Source: Akkermansiaceae bacterium UBA2381
Lineage (GTDB): Bacteria > Verrucomicrobiota > Verrucomicrobiia > Verrucomicrobiales > DEV007
Length of the DNA stretch: 32,078 nt
NCBI GenBank assembly: GCA_002344215.1
Contig: DDSV01000040.1
Span: 32,938 to 65,015 of the forward strand
Direction of reading: 5' to 3'
The position numbers and the translations under genes are program-made. Shown here one piece after another: positions 1 through 8,897 of the stretch; position 1 is the stretch's first letter, and each line of letters begins with the position of its first letter. The notes beneath the pieces were generated by a model. The model was not told the origin of the DNA and ran no database searches. It saw only the letters and a list, made by a program, of their open reading frames with translations.

Positions 1-1865
1 CGACTCACCACCGGCAACACAAGGACTGAGGGATGGACCGCGTCGTGCCGTATCGAGTTTTCCGCGATAACGCTCCGCCGGTGCTCGCCGAGCGGCTCCC
101 CGGTATTCGGGTTCACATCAAAGCGGGGAAAGTTGCTGCTGCTCACCTCGACGCGGAGGCGGTGTCCCTTCTTGAAGAGGTTACTCGTCGGATAGAGCCG
201 TATCGTAAACGGGTAGACCGTACCGGGTTTCATCAGCTTCTCCTCGACGAGGCTCTCGCGAAAACGCGCCCGAAGAATGCCCTCGGTAATCTTCAAATCG
301 AACCCGCCGGGCCAGGCGTCGCTCGCCGGATAGACGTCGACGATCTTAGCGGTGAAGTCTGTGTCCAGTGCGCTCGACGAGGCCCAAAGCTTCACTTCGA
401 TCTCGCCGGTCACCTCGAGGTCGGCCGCGAGCGACTCGGTTTCGAAAACGACGATGTCGTTCCGCGCCGTCAGGGGGATGGGACTCTTCCAATTCCAGAC
501 GTGCTCCCCTCCCCTCTGATCCCAGGCCCCCTGGAGGAGGATGTCGTTCCCACTCGAGATATTTCCTCCTATCGTCGGAACGGGATTCGCGGGATCGAAG
601 AGGTAGGTCGTCCCGCTCCCTGTTTTCGTAGGAAGTGTCTTTGTCAGTGTCCCCCCGGCACCAAAAAAATACTCCGTCGCTTTCGCATTTGCGGGTGGCC
701 ACGCCGTCTCGTCACGCCACACCCCTCCGTGGTAGAGTTTGCCGTCCTCCATCTTGTGTCCGTCTCCCGTGCCCATCGTGAAGATCCGCACCTTGCTCGC
801 AAAAGGTGCCGTTTTGCCGACCGAGTTGTCCTTGCCCTTGAGCCAGTGGTCGAACCATTGTAGCCGCCACGCCAGTTCGTCGGGAATAGCCGCGTCCTTT
901 CCGAATTCGACCTGACCGTGTGACGAGTCCTTCTGTAATCCGTGGATCCACGGCCCCATGATCAGATAGACATCGCTCTTCAGCGACTTTGAGAGCACCC
1001 CGTAGTTTGCCGTTGTGTTGCCCGCCCAAGAATCATACCAACCACCAACGAGGTAGACAGGGATATCTTGATAGGAGTCGGCCTGGCCAAGTATGTGATT
1101 CTGTTCCCAGAACGCGTCGTTTTTTCCGTGCCTCATCGCCGCGATGAGCCAGTCCTCGTATTCGGGCGCGAACTGCAGCGGGGTTGTTCCCTTGCGCAAG
1201 GGCAGGTTCGCGAGGTAGTGAAAGCGATTAGCCGCCATCTCCTTCAGCATCTCCGCGGTCGCCGGATTCTTTCCAGCCTGTGAACCGTTCGCCGCGTTGA
1301 ACATGATCCAGTTCCAGAAACGCAACTCGAAGGCCCCCGCATGGCGCATCGACTGGACCCCGCAGTTCGAGACCGCATCAACGGGAATCACGGTGGCCAG
1401 TTCCTTCGCCCCCTCGAGGGCGAGGGCGTGCTGGGTGCCTCCGACGTAGGATGTCCCCATCATGCCGATCTTGCCGCTGAACCAGGGCTGTTTCCCGATC
1501 CACGCGGCGCAATCGGCCCCGTCCTTGCCATCGTCAGTCATCCAGTGCCAGACCCCCTCGCTCCCGTAACGCCCCCGGCAGTCCTGCGCCACGAAGACGT
1601 AGCCGTGGCTCGCGAAATACTCGGCGTGTTTCTTTGCTCCTGACTTGCTGTAGGGAGTACGAATGAGGATGACAGGGAACTGACCCGTGAGCTTAACGCC
1701 GTTCTTGGCGGGAAAATAGAGGTCGGTGGCGAGGAGGGCGTCGTCGCGCATCGCGACCTTCACCTCCGTCTCGACGACCGGTACATCAGAGGTTTTGGTC
1801 TCGTCGGCGGGGAGAAAGGGAGCGAGGAAGAGGGCGGCCACCAAAAGAGTGAGATGCAAACGCAT
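1..1865 (-). CDS. CocE/NonD family serine hydrolase (peptidase S15-like), 3' end cut by window
   Basis: Predicted secreted alpha/beta hydrolase of the cocaine esterase / X-Pro dipeptidyl-peptidase superfamily, acting on an ester or acyl-peptide bond of unknown substrate. The ATG at 1865 opens a clear signal peptide (MRLHLTLLVAALFLAPF) and the frame stays open to base 1, about 621 residues. Visible family marks are RTPYSK, QDCRGRYGSEG, the nucleophile elbow GTSYVG (Ser139), a cap region rich in Trp, and a C-terminal jelly-roll part with LRVEVSSSNFPRFDVNPNTG. The last readable residues (HPSVLVLPVVS) match the usual end of the family, so only a few residues are missing. This frame is read directly from the sequence; smaller open frames inside it are shadows. 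The natural substrate cannot be told. Confidence 0.9.
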   Translation of the reverse strand, partial: MRLHLTLLVAALFLAPFLPADETKTSDVPVVETEVKVAMRDDALLATDLYFPAKNGVKLTGQFPVILIRTPYSKSGAKKHAEYFASHGYVFVAQDCRGRYGSEGVWHWMTDDGKDGADCAAWIGKQPWFSGKIGMMGTSYVGGTQHALALEGAKELATVIPVDAVSNCGVQSMRHAGAFELRFWNWIMFNAANGSQAGKNPATAEMLKEMAANRFHYLANLPLRKGTTPLQFAPEYEDWLIAAMRHGKNDAFWEQNHILGQADSYQDIPVYLVGGWYDSWAGNTTANYGVLSKSLKSDVYLIMGPWIHGLQKDSSHGQVEFGKDAAIPDELAWRLQWFDHWLKGKDNSVGKTAPFASKVRIFTMGTGDGHKMEDGKLYHGGVWRDETAWPPANAKATEYFFGAGGTLTKTLPTKTGSGTTYLFDPANPVPTIGGNISSGNDILLQGAWDQRGGEHVWNWKSPIPLTARNDIVVFETESLAADLEVTGEIEVKLWASSSALDTDFTAKIVDVYPASDAWPGGFDLKITEGILRARFRESLVEEKLMKPGTVYPFTIRLYPTSNLFKKGHRLRVEVSSSNFPRFDVNPNTGEPLGEHRRSVIAENSIRHDAVHPSVLVLPVVS

Positions 1866-1897
1866 GTCCGCAGTTTGAATCGAAAACGCCACCCTTG

Positions 1898-2269
1898 TCA
1901 AACAACCGTCGCGGCGGGATAGAGATGTACCTGCGCGGCCTCGTGATCGGAAAGCTCTTGTGGGAGAAAGTGTCCACCCAGCAGTTCGCAACGCCATGGC
2001 TGACCGGGACACCGGGGAGCCGAAAAGGCGGTTTCTTGAGCCGCAACGGCGGAGAGCACCGGCTCGATCCCCGCGAGCAGCGCTTCATGCCCGGCGAGCA
2101 CCTCGCGCACCCGCTTGGGGAAGACGGGCGCGCAACAGGAGGTGACGCCCTCGGTCCCCGGGGCGAGCCGGTCGAAGGCGACTTTTGTCAACGCTGCCCG
2201 GCGTGCGGACCGCGCCACCTTGGCTGTCCCGGTACCACCAGTATATTGAGTGAGATACCCCGTGCTCAA
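1898..2269 (-). CDS. Uncertain open frame, possible remnant
   Basis: The 495 bp between the NagB-like gene and the hydrolase hold one sizeable minus-strand frame that simply continues in frame from the NagB-like stop at 2360. It has no ATG; the nearest start is TTG at 2269, giving 123 residues. The C-terminal half (AGHEALLAGIEPVLSAV, then HFLPQELSDHEAAQVHLYP) recalls the first two helices of hemerythrin HHE domains, but the frame stops where the second half of such a domain should begin. It could be a decayed gene, or chance. A plus-strand frame at 1895-2290 covers the same bases and looks less protein-like. Low confidence. Confidence 0.2.
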   Translation of the reverse strand: MSTGYLTQYTGGTGTAKVARSARRAALTKVAFDRLAPGTEGVTSCCAPVFPKRVREVLAGHEALLAGIEPVLSAVAAQETAFSAPRCPGQPWRCELLGGHFLPQELSDHEAAQVHLYPAATVV

Positions 2270-2359
2270 TTGAAGCCAAATCTTGGTTGAATCACCATAG
2301 ATAGCCCAGAGCCGGTAATGCCTGAACCGAACGACGATGTCCTCGACGTTTCGTACTGC

Positions 2360-3298
2360 TCAGTGCATCTCCACGGCGCAGGTTCCAAGTCCGCCACGGT
2401 AGTAGTTGAACTGTACGTCAGGATGATCGGCGAGCAGAGACATGGGCACCGCGCTGTCCGCGAGGTGCTTGGAAATCATCAGCGCGGTGAGTCGCTGACC
2501 GAGCGGGTTGTCATGCATCCCCGCCTGCCAGATGCTGACTTTCTCAGCCTGCCAAGTTTCTTTCGGGCCGACGGTAATGGCGGTCTTCGGAACCATCGTA
2601 ATGTTACCACCGCCCGAGGTACGGGCGTTTTGGCTGAGTGTAACGGGATGCAACTCGACGACACGCGTGCCGAGCTTGCGATACTCGGCTGGCGACGGGG
2701 GTTCGTTCTTCCACTTGCCGGTTCGTTTGAGAGGATCATTGAAAGCCCAGTGCTTGATGTCGCCCTGCCCCCCCTGCATGACGGCACAGCGGATGCCCGC
2801 ATTCCACGTCCGCACATAACCCGCGATGTCGGCCTTCGGGAAATGAAGGTGCCCTTCGGGGATGGCGAGTTTTTTCTGAATGCGGTTGAAACACAGCTCG
2901 CGGTCGGCTTTTTCGAACGAGAGCGGATGCGTGGGTGGCACCTCGGTTTTGGTGACTTCGTCATACCACTCGTCCATGCCCCAGAAGTGCGCGTGTTTGA
3001 GGCTGATGCCGAGTTCATTCACCAGTCGCGCGACGAGCGGGAGCTGCTCGGTGGGGCCGATGGGACCGCAGATACCCACGGGATTGTCCGCCGTGGCCTC
3101 TCGCCACGCCTTGATGTATTCGAGCGCTTCAGCGAGGTAAAAGTCCTCCAGCGTGTCATAGAATACGACTTTGAATCCCGGTCGCGAGAGCTGGCGCAAA
3201 TCGCGCTCGGTGAGGCGTGCGGCGTCGTTGATGAGGTCGGACTCAAGGGTGGTGTAATCCCACCAGTCGGGGGCAATATGACTTAATTTGCGTGGCAT
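2360..3298 (-). CDS. NagB-like glucosamine-6-phosphate deaminase/isomerase family protein
   Basis: Homolog of glucosamine-6-phosphate deaminase, which turns an aminosugar phosphate into a ketose phosphate plus ammonia in the cytosol. At 312 residues it is longer than classical NagB (about 266). The NMDEY-type active-site segment is GMDEWYD (Asp109, Glu110), and the phosphate/catalytic loop reads GGQGDIKHWAFNDP, where the usual form is GxGxDGHIAFNEP. His183 is kept, and the usual Glu is Asp188. The shifted loop suggests a related but different substrate. It is the last gene of the 7244-2360 group, 112 bp after the deacetylase, so it is probably co-transcribed but may have its own promoter. The ATG at 3298 is well placed. 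Confidence 0.85.
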   Translation of the reverse strand: MPRKLSHIAPDWWDYTTLESDLINDAARLTERDLRQLSRPGFKVVFYDTLEDFYLAEALEYIKAWREATADNPVGICGPIGPTEQLPLVARLVNELGISLKHAHFWGMDEWYDEVTKTEVPPTHPLSFEKADRELCFNRIQKKLAIPEGHLHFPKADIAGYVRTWNAGIRCAVMQGGQGDIKHWAFNDPLKRTGKWKNEPPSPAEYRKLGTRVVELHPVTLSQNARTSGGGNITMVPKTAITVGPKETWQAEKVSIWQAGMHDNPLGQRLTALMISKHLADSAVPMSLLADHPDVQFNYYRGGLGTCAVEMH

Positions 3299-3410
3299 GG
3301 TTCAGGTGAGTGTGAGGGTGAGTATTTTAGTGATTGAGAGAGTTTGTGGGTGCAATCGTAGAGTCTGAGATTTTCCGCTGTATAATGGAAAAGAAGGCTG
3401 CTGAGCCGGC

Positions 3411-4208
3411 TCACGAGTTGAGTTGAAGACCGGCCTCATAGATTTCATCAACGACGCAGTCCTCTCCCAAGGCCTCGCGCAGCGGGTCCACCTCGCTGGA
3501 ACTAAAGCCGAAATGCAGGTGCCGCCGCCAGCCTTCGGCGTGCTCGAAGCAGCCGGAGAGGCGGCCCACGGCCCGTGACACTTCGTCCATGCTCACCAGA
3601 TAGGAATCCATTCCCTGGCTTACATCGAGCCAGTGTTTCTGGCAGGCGTGGGCGGCGAGAGCGGAGCGTTTCCGCTCGTGGACGGCGGCGGTGTCCACAT
3701 ACAAGCCCGCGCGCAGGTTTTGTCGCAACGGATCGCAGAGGCCGTGAGGCATCGCATGATAGACGGTCACGTCATGGAAGTAGGCATCGCGCGGCGGATC
3801 GCTACGGAAGTTCGGAATACCATGGGTGAACGCAGCTGTGGCGGCGAGTCGCGCGGCGTTCATATGATCCTCCATATAGTCCTGAGGCGAATGAGTCAAC
3901 ACGATACCGGGTTGGGCCTCGCGCACAACGGAAGCAACCTTGCGCAGAGTGTCCACGTGGTAGGTCAACTCCAGATCATCGACGATGGGGCGATGGAAGG
4001 TTGCTCCAAGGAGACGTGCGGCGTCCTGCGCTTCGACGAGCCGGGTTGCTGCGGTCGTGGAGGAATCCATCTGCACGGAGCCGCCATTTCCGGAACACAG
4101 GTTTAGGTAATGCAGTGTCCATCCGCGGCGGGCGAGTTGCAGAAGCGTGCCGGCGGCGACGAACTCGATGTCGTCAGGATGGGCGAAGATGGCAAGAGCG
4201 GTGGGCAT
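3411..4208 (-). CDS. PIG-L/LmbE family deacetylase
   Basis: Zinc-dependent de-N-acetylase family (PIG-L, MshB, BshB, LmbE), which removes acetyl from N-acetylglucosamine-type substrates. The 265-residue protein starts MPTALAIFAHPDDIEF with the AHPDD metal motif at residues 9-13, and has the second metal-binding segment SPQDYMEDHMNAARL in the middle. An upstream in-frame start at 4289 would overlap the kinase gene; ATG 4208 gives the canonical N-terminus 37 bp after the kinase stop. Its place between a sugar kinase and a NagB homolog suggests that it exposes the amino group that the NagB-like enzyme later removes. The substrate is not identifiable from sequence. Confidence 0.9.
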   Translation of the reverse strand: MPTALAIFAHPDDIEFVAAGTLLQLARRGWTLHYLNLCSGNGGSVQMDSSTTAATRLVEAQDAARLLGATFHRPIVDDLELTYHVDTLRKVASVVREAQPGIVLTHSPQDYMEDHMNAARLAATAAFTHGIPNFRSDPPRDAYFHDVTVYHAMPHGLCDPLRQNLRAGLYVDTAAVHERKRSALAAHACQKHWLDVSQGMDSYLVSMDEVSRAVGRLSGCFEHAEGWRRHLHFGFSSSEVDPLREALGEDCVVDEIYEAGLQLNS

Positions 4209-4245
4209 TGTATCAGGGGTTTGTGTGGGGGTGGGTTGATTATTC

Positions 4246-5268
4246 TCAAGCAGCCTGGCCGAACCCGCCGAAACCAAACCGTTCACCAAGGGCGAGGCAT
4301 TCGGATACCGGAAGGACTCCCGCCGATGGTGAGGGATCGGCGAGTGATGCTGCCGCCGTGGTCACGGCAAGCAGGAGTCGGCTTTGCAGCGGCCATCCCT
4401 CGTGCAAGCTGTAGAGCAGTCCCGCGGCAAAGGCATCTCCCGCACCAGTGGCGCCTTTGGAGAAGCCATCGGGGAGTTTCAAGGATGGCTGCGTGCCTTG
4501 CTCGCCCTCACGGGTGACGGCGACAGCCCCATACTCGGTGTGGATCGTCACGGAGCGTTGCACTCCGGCGGCGAGGAGGTTTTGGGCGGCAAAAAGCAGG
4601 GCGGCGGCATCGTGTGCACCCAGGGTCGTTTCCAGCACGCGCGAGGCTTCGACCTCGTTGATAACGAGGTGATCGGTAAAGGGCAGAGCGCTGAGGGCGA
4701 TCGCACGGAAACCCGGATGTTCGGTGCTGACGGCATCGACGCTGGTTTCGAGCCCGGCGGCCTTGGCGCGTGCAAGCAAGATTGCCGCGCGCGTTTGCCC
4801 GCATTCATCGAAGGAATCAAGCCGGTCGAGCAGCATGAGATAACCCAGGTGAAAAAGCCGTGCATCGCATCCGGCGAAGTTGCAGTGAATCTCATCGAAC
4901 AAGGCATTGGCTCCCCGCTGATGAAAAAACGTGCGTCTGCCGTTGCCCTGCACAGTCATGGCATCCGTGTAGGACGTGGCGCACTCCGCGGTACGGTGCA
5001 ACTGTGCGATATCGATCCCGTGGGTGGCGCAATCCTCGCGGATCCAGCGCCCATCCTCGTCATCGCCGACGAGGCCGCAAGCCGCGAGAGGAAAGCCCAC
5101 CTTCATCGCCGCGAGATCCTTGAGAACGTTGTAGGGCCCTCCGCCATTGGATTGCGACTCGCTGACAATGTTTGCCAGCATATCCTGCTGCGGATAGCGG
5201 TCGATAATTTTAACGTGATCGACAATGAAGTTTCCGGCGGCGAGAATACCTTTGCGCTGAGTGCTCAT
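4246..5268 (-). CDS. PfkB (ribokinase) family carbohydrate kinase
   Basis: Cytosolic ATP-dependent sugar kinase of the ribokinase/PfkB family, 340 residues. The N-terminus (GILAAGNFIVDHVKIIDRYP) leads into the substrate loop SNGGGPYNVLKDLAAM. The C-terminal signature KGATGAGDAFAAGLL carries the catalytic base Asp278 and the anion-hole glycines. ATG 5268 is preferred over the more upstream 5376, because it lies 13 bp after the stop of the dehydrogenase gene and gives the normal family N-terminus. It probably phosphorylates the sugar or keto-sugar made by its operon neighbours before the aldolase cleaves it. Specificity is not evident from the residues. Confidence 0.9.
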   Translation of the reverse strand: MSTQRKGILAAGNFIVDHVKIIDRYPQQDMLANIVSESQSNGGGPYNVLKDLAAMKVGFPLAACGLVGDDEDGRWIREDCATHGIDIAQLHRTAECATSYTDAMTVQGNGRRTFFHQRGANALFDEIHCNFAGCDARLFHLGYLMLLDRLDSFDECGQTRAAILLARAKAAGLETSVDAVSTEHPGFRAIALSALPFTDHLVINEVEASRVLETTLGAHDAAALLFAAQNLLAAGVQRSVTIHTEYGAVAVTREGEQGTQPSLKLPDGFSKGATGAGDAFAAGLLYSLHEGWPLQSRLLLAVTTAAASLADPSPSAGVLPVSECLALGERFGFGGFGQAA

Positions 5269-5281
5269 GAGGGATTCAGGA

Positions 5282-6403
5282 TCAGAGCGTGACCACGGTT
5301 CCAGTGCGCTGCGACTCCAGCGCGGCGAAGAAAACCTCATGTGTGGCGAGCGCTTCCCGAGGTGTTGCGCAACCAAATCGGCCGTCGAGCAAACCCTCCC
5401 TTTCCATCAGATACGCCGCCCACATTTGCTGAATCACATCTGGAAATCCCGGCTCAAAAATACCCCCGGTGACGGTCTTGAACGGTGTGCCGAAGCCGAG
5501 TTCGGTGCGCTTCCACCATTGCTCCTTATCACGCTCAAAGAGCCATAATGTTTTCGGCTCGGCCGTGCTGTAACGCACCCCACCCTGAGTGCCCAGGATC
5601 TCGATGAACCAGGAATTCGTGGCTCCCGGCGCGAGCCGTTTCATTTCCAGACGAAGCGGAACAGGTTCGCCCGCGATCGTCGTCCAGGTATGAAGCAGCG
5701 CATTGTCCCAGGTGTCGCAATCCATCTCGCCGCCTTTTCCATCCGGTCGCCGGGGGTAGCCTTTCTGAAGCTGTGCGAACAATCGCTCCGGCTTCCACCC
5801 CAAACGCAGTGGTAGATGGCACGCGTGCATGCCGAGGTCGTTGAGGACGCCACCTTCACCGCAGGTGGCATTGAGACGCTTCCAGTTCGCGGGCTTTGCA
5901 GGATCTAGATCACTGCTGTGATGAAATCCGGAGACGACCTCCAATATGCGACCGATGTCCCCTTTCCGTGCAATTTCAAAGGCGCGCTGCGCACCGGGGA
6001 AGAATGGCATCTCCGAACTGCAACGCACGAAGCGTCCGCCGGCCTCGCTCGCCTCGACAATTCGTCGTGCCGAGGCCAGATCGATGCCAAATGGCTTCTC
6101 CGCAAACAGATCCTTGCCCGCTGCCAATACGTCGAGATAGAGTTTCTCATGCAGGTGGTGCGGTACCGCAACATACACCACATCGACCCGGGGATTCGCC
6201 AATAACTCCCGGTAATCGGTGGTTTTCTGCGCACAGGAAGGGATGATGTCAAACCAACCCAGCGTGTCGGGATTCAGGTCCGCCACCGACGTGAGAACGG
6301 GTCGAACGCTCACGTCGGTGAGCGCGCACCAGCGCGCGAACGCGCTCGCCATTTCGCGCCCCATGAGGCCGCCTCCGATGATGCCGATGTGGATCTCTTT
6401 CAT
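5282..6403 (-). CDS. Gfo/Idh/MocA family oxidoreductase (cytosolic)
   Basis: NAD(P)-dependent dehydrogenase or epimerase of the glucose-fructose oxidoreductase/inositol dehydrogenase family, 373 residues, no export signal. The Rossmann motif is GIIGGGLMGREMA near the start. The catalytic-lysine motif AEKP is at residues 101-104 (Lys103), and NDLGMHACHLPLRLG supplies the conserved His in the C-terminal domain. It lies 13 bp after the aldolase gene and 13 bp before the kinase start, so it is translationally close-packed. Expected role: oxidation of a ring hydroxyl of a sugar or inositol-like substrate. Other members of the family in this window carry Tat signals; this one does not, which fits an intracellular catabolic step. 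Confidence 0.92.
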   Translation of the reverse strand: MKEIHIGIIGGGLMGREMASAFARWCALTDVSVRPVLTSVADLNPDTLGWFDIIPSCAQKTTDYRELLANPRVDVVYVAVPHHLHEKLYLDVLAAGKDLFAEKPFGIDLASARRIVEASEAGGRFVRCSSEMPFFPGAQRAFEIARKGDIGRILEVVSGFHHSSDLDPAKPANWKRLNATCGEGGVLNDLGMHACHLPLRLGWKPERLFAQLQKGYPRRPDGKGGEMDCDTWDNALLHTWTTIAGEPVPLRLEMKRLAPGATNSWFIEILGTQGGVRYSTAEPKTLWLFERDKEQWWKRTELGFGTPFKTVTGGIFEPGFPDVIQQMWAAYLMEREGLLDGRFGCATPREALATHEVFFAALESQRTGTVVTL

Positions 6404-6416
6404 GATGGAATCCTTA

Positions 6417-7244
6417 TCAAATGAGATTCAACGCTGCATCCACCGAGGCGTTCTCGTGAACCATGGCCATGAGCGCCTGGGTGATGCCTTTCGGGTTTGG
6501 ATGCTGAATGACATTACGGCCGTAAACAATGCCTGCCGCGCCTTGTGCGAGGAGTCCCTGGGTGCGCTCGAGGATCTCACGATCACTGACACGGCCTCCT
6601 CCGCGCACCAGCACCGGAATGCCGGAAGCCGCCTCTATGATTTTGTGATAAACCTCCACGTCATCGGTCGGATCCGCTTTCACGATGTCCGCGCCCAGTT
6701 CCACCGCCTGACGCACCAGGTAGGTGATCGCGGTTTCATCACCATTCACCATATACCCCCCCGCCTTTTCATTCGCCTGAAATACCAGCGGCTCGATCAT
6801 CATCGGGACACCATAATAATCCGCCTGCGGTTTAAGGCGCAGGATGTTTTCCACACACTGGGCATGAACTTCCGGCGCGCCTGGAATCTGGAAAAGATTG
6901 ACACACACACAGGCCGCATCATATCGCACGGCTTGCAACATCGTCTCTTCGATCATGAGACTGAAGCGGGAGGCCGGGAGCTCCCTGCCATAGATATTCG
7001 CGACATCAGTGCGAAGCACCAAAGACGGTTTGAAGCGCCCCGGAATCTCCTGCAAATGCCGTGCCTGCCCAAGCGTGAGTTGGATCGCGTCCGGTGCCGC
7101 ATCGACCAGTGTCTTGATGACCTGGCGCATGTCCTCGATGCCTTGCAGGAAACCCGGCTGATTAAAAAACCCATGGTCCACCGCCACGTCAAAACAGCGG
7201 TTGGACTTAGCGTTGAAGAGACGATTGAGGCGATACTGTTTCAT
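6417..7244 (-). CDS. Class I aldolase of the DhnA/FbaB/LsrF type
   Basis: TIM-barrel Schiff-base aldolase, 275 residues, related to archaeal-type fructose-bisphosphate aldolase and the LsrF thiolase. FDVAVDHGFF at residues 18-27 is the first-strand Asp-His motif, ADIVKADPTDD carries the Schiff-base Lys189, and VLVRGGGRVSD is the phosphate-binding loop. It is the first gene of the operon and starts at ATG 7244, just below a palindromic operator candidate. It likely cleaves the phosphorylated keto-sugar made by the kinase into two C3-type units or a C3 and an aldehyde. The true acyl or sugar phosphate substrate is unknown. Confidence 0.88.
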   Translation of the reverse strand: MKQYRLNRLFNAKSNRCFDVAVDHGFFNQPGFLQGIEDMRQVIKTLVDAAPDAIQLTLGQARHLQEIPGRFKPSLVLRTDVANIYGRELPASRFSLMIEETMLQAVRYDAACVCVNLFQIPGAPEVHAQCVENILRLKPQADYYGVPMMIEPLVFQANEKAGGYMVNGDETAITYLVRQAVELGADIVKADPTDDVEVYHKIIEAASGIPVLVRGGGRVSDREILERTQGLLAQGAAGIVYGRNVIQHPNPKGITQALMAMVHENASVDAALNLI

Positions 7245-7257
7245 TTGGGGATAGTCT

Positions 7258-7279
7258 GACAGTTTCTCCGAAAACTGTC
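7258..7279. promoter_or_regulatory. 22-bp palindrome, candidate operator of the aminosugar operon
   Basis: GACAGTTT at 7258-7265 and its exact reverse complement AAACTGTC at 7272-7279 flank a 6-bp centre. The dyad ends 13 bp upstream of the aldolase start. Its size and symmetry fit a LacI- or GntR-type repressor site. No regulator of those types is in the window. Confidence 0.55.
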
Positions 7280-7427
7280 GTTTATTGAAAGGTCACTTAA
7301 TCCGGCTTTCTTGATTCTTTTTCAAGACTTAAGTCCGGATCTCGCTCCTCCGATGATTCACTCGTGTCCGAGACGAAGCCGGCCACGGCCCGCGCTTCTT
7401 ACACAGCCGACAGTCAGGGGTCTGATT

Positions 7428-8897
7428 CTAAATTCCAGGAGTGCCACCGTGTTCCCGCGTCGGCGGGGGAAACGGAGCCGCGGGGTGGTTCTCGCGGGTG
7501 TAGTTCGTATCCGGCGGCGTGACGATGTCACCCGCCGACCCCGTTCCGACGAGATTGCCCGAGATCACCGTACCGGGACAATCCCCCGTCACTTCGATCG
7601 CGGCGACCATGGTGGCGCCCTCGCCGCGATGAAGGATGAGGTTGTCCGAGGCGCGGGTATTGCGGCTTCCCGACAGGTAGAGACCGCGATGGTTCGGCTC
7701 GAAGATCTGGCACCCGCTGATCGTCGTCTCGCGGGAGTTCAGGATCTCGATCGCTCCACCCGCCCCCCCATCACCTGCCCGATCGAGGATGAGCCCCTGC
7801 AGCACGACTCCGTCGCAGTCTTTGACAGTGACCCCGTTCGTGAATCCGCCGCGGTGATTGTGGCTCTGGTCGAACGAGTTGGCTCCGACCACGATGTGAT
7901 GGCACTCATCGAGAACGAGGGAGCGATTGACCCCGGTGTAAATGTGGTTGCCCGAGATTGCGATGCCGCGGCTGCGGACGAGGTGAATGTTCGTCTCCTG
8001 GTTCCCGATGAGGTTTCCGGTGATGGACCAGAGTCCGGAAAGAGTGCGGGCGACGGGGCGCTCTGGTCCGATGAAGCGGATGTTCGCCCCTCCCGGACTG
8101 GGCCGCGCCTGGATTGTGTTGCTGACGATGCTGCCCTCGGCGATGCTGCCCTCTCGATGGTCGAAGAGGATGTCGGCGCTGCCTTCGGCCTCCGTATCGT
8201 GGTTGTATTCGATGTCGCAACCGGTGACGTGAAAGTTCCGGATCTCTCCGCCGATGACGGCAATTCCGGCCCGCTTGTTGTAGCTGATGTGGGATCCCTG
8301 GATGATGGTCTGGTGCAGGTTGACCTCCTTGAAGTAGATGCCGATCCCGGAGTTGTCGTAGACGTGGCAGGCATCGATGAGCACGTTGCGGTTCCGCCCG
8401 CTCACGACTACGCCGTGGCGTAGCTTGCGGAGAAGAAGACGCTGCAAGGTCGGCTGCATCGTTCCGGTCACCTCGATGCCGTCGGCTTCGGGGTGATCTC
8501 CCACGATCTCGAGTCCTGTGATCTGGGGCATCCGCTCCTGTTCCCAAACCTCGGGTTTGAAGCCAGCGGGGCTGGCGGTGCCCTCATGGGTGCCGATGAT
8601 GCGCAGGGCGGGTCCGGGTCCGGCCATGAGGAGCCGCGCCGTGCCGCCGGATCCGTCCATCGCAAAGCGACCAACCGTCGCGAGGTCCACCTCAAGCGTC
8701 CGGGTGATCCGGTAGTCGCCCCGCGGCAGACGCACCATTCCGTCCTGCGATTCGCCGATGGTGCGCTGGATGGCGGCGGTGTCGTCGGTCTTCCCGTCGC
8801 CGGTGGCGCCAAACTCACGGACATCCGCACGGATCAGGCCCGTGGCAAAGGCGATAACGGTGCAGAGAAACAAGGGGAAGACGAGGCTCTTGGTCAT
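7428..8897 (-). CDS. Secreted right-handed beta-helix (pectate-lyase superfamily) protein
   Basis: Exported protein of 489 residues. MTKSLVFPLFLCTVIAFATG is a signal peptide, followed by DVREFGATGDGKTDDTAAIQ, the classic opening of the Pectate_lyase_3 fold. From about residue 140 onward the chain is a run of short coils with ISGN, VSNT, ISYN and VTGC steps typical of parallel beta-helix proteins. The family includes polysaccharide lyases, glycosidases and phage tail-spike domains; no catalytic residues can be assigned with confidence here. Its neighbours are other exported proteins, so a role in surface or extracellular polysaccharide binding or cleavage is the reasonable inference. It is separated from the aldolase start by 183 bp and transcribed towards it. 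Confidence 0.85.
   Translation of the reverse strand: MTKSLVFPLFLCTVIAFATGLIRADVREFGATGDGKTDDTAAIQRTIGESQDGMVRLPRGDYRITRTLEVDLATVGRFAMDGSGGTARLLMAGPGPALRIIGTHEGTASPAGFKPEVWEQERMPQITGLEIVGDHPEADGIEVTGTMQPTLQRLLLRKLRHGVVVSGRNRNVLIDACHVYDNSGIGIYFKEVNLHQTIIQGSHISYNKRAGIAVIGGEIRNFHVTGCDIEYNHDTEAEGSADILFDHREGSIAEGSIVSNTIQARPSPGGANIRFIGPERPVARTLSGLWSITGNLIGNQETNIHLVRSRGIAISGNHIYTGVNRSLVLDECHHIVVGANSFDQSHNHRGGFTNGVTVKDCDGVVLQGLILDRAGDGGAGGAIEILNSRETTISGCQIFEPNHRGLYLSGSRNTRASDNLILHRGEGATMVAAIEVTGDCPGTVISGNLVGTGSAGDIVTPPDTNYTRENHPAAPFPPPTREHGGTPGI

Noticed and set aside
7311..8423. Long plus-strand open frame over the beta-helix gene
   Set aside because: It is antisense to a gene with a signal peptide and a clear fold; its Val/Asp-rich translation is the usual mirror of a high-GC gene.
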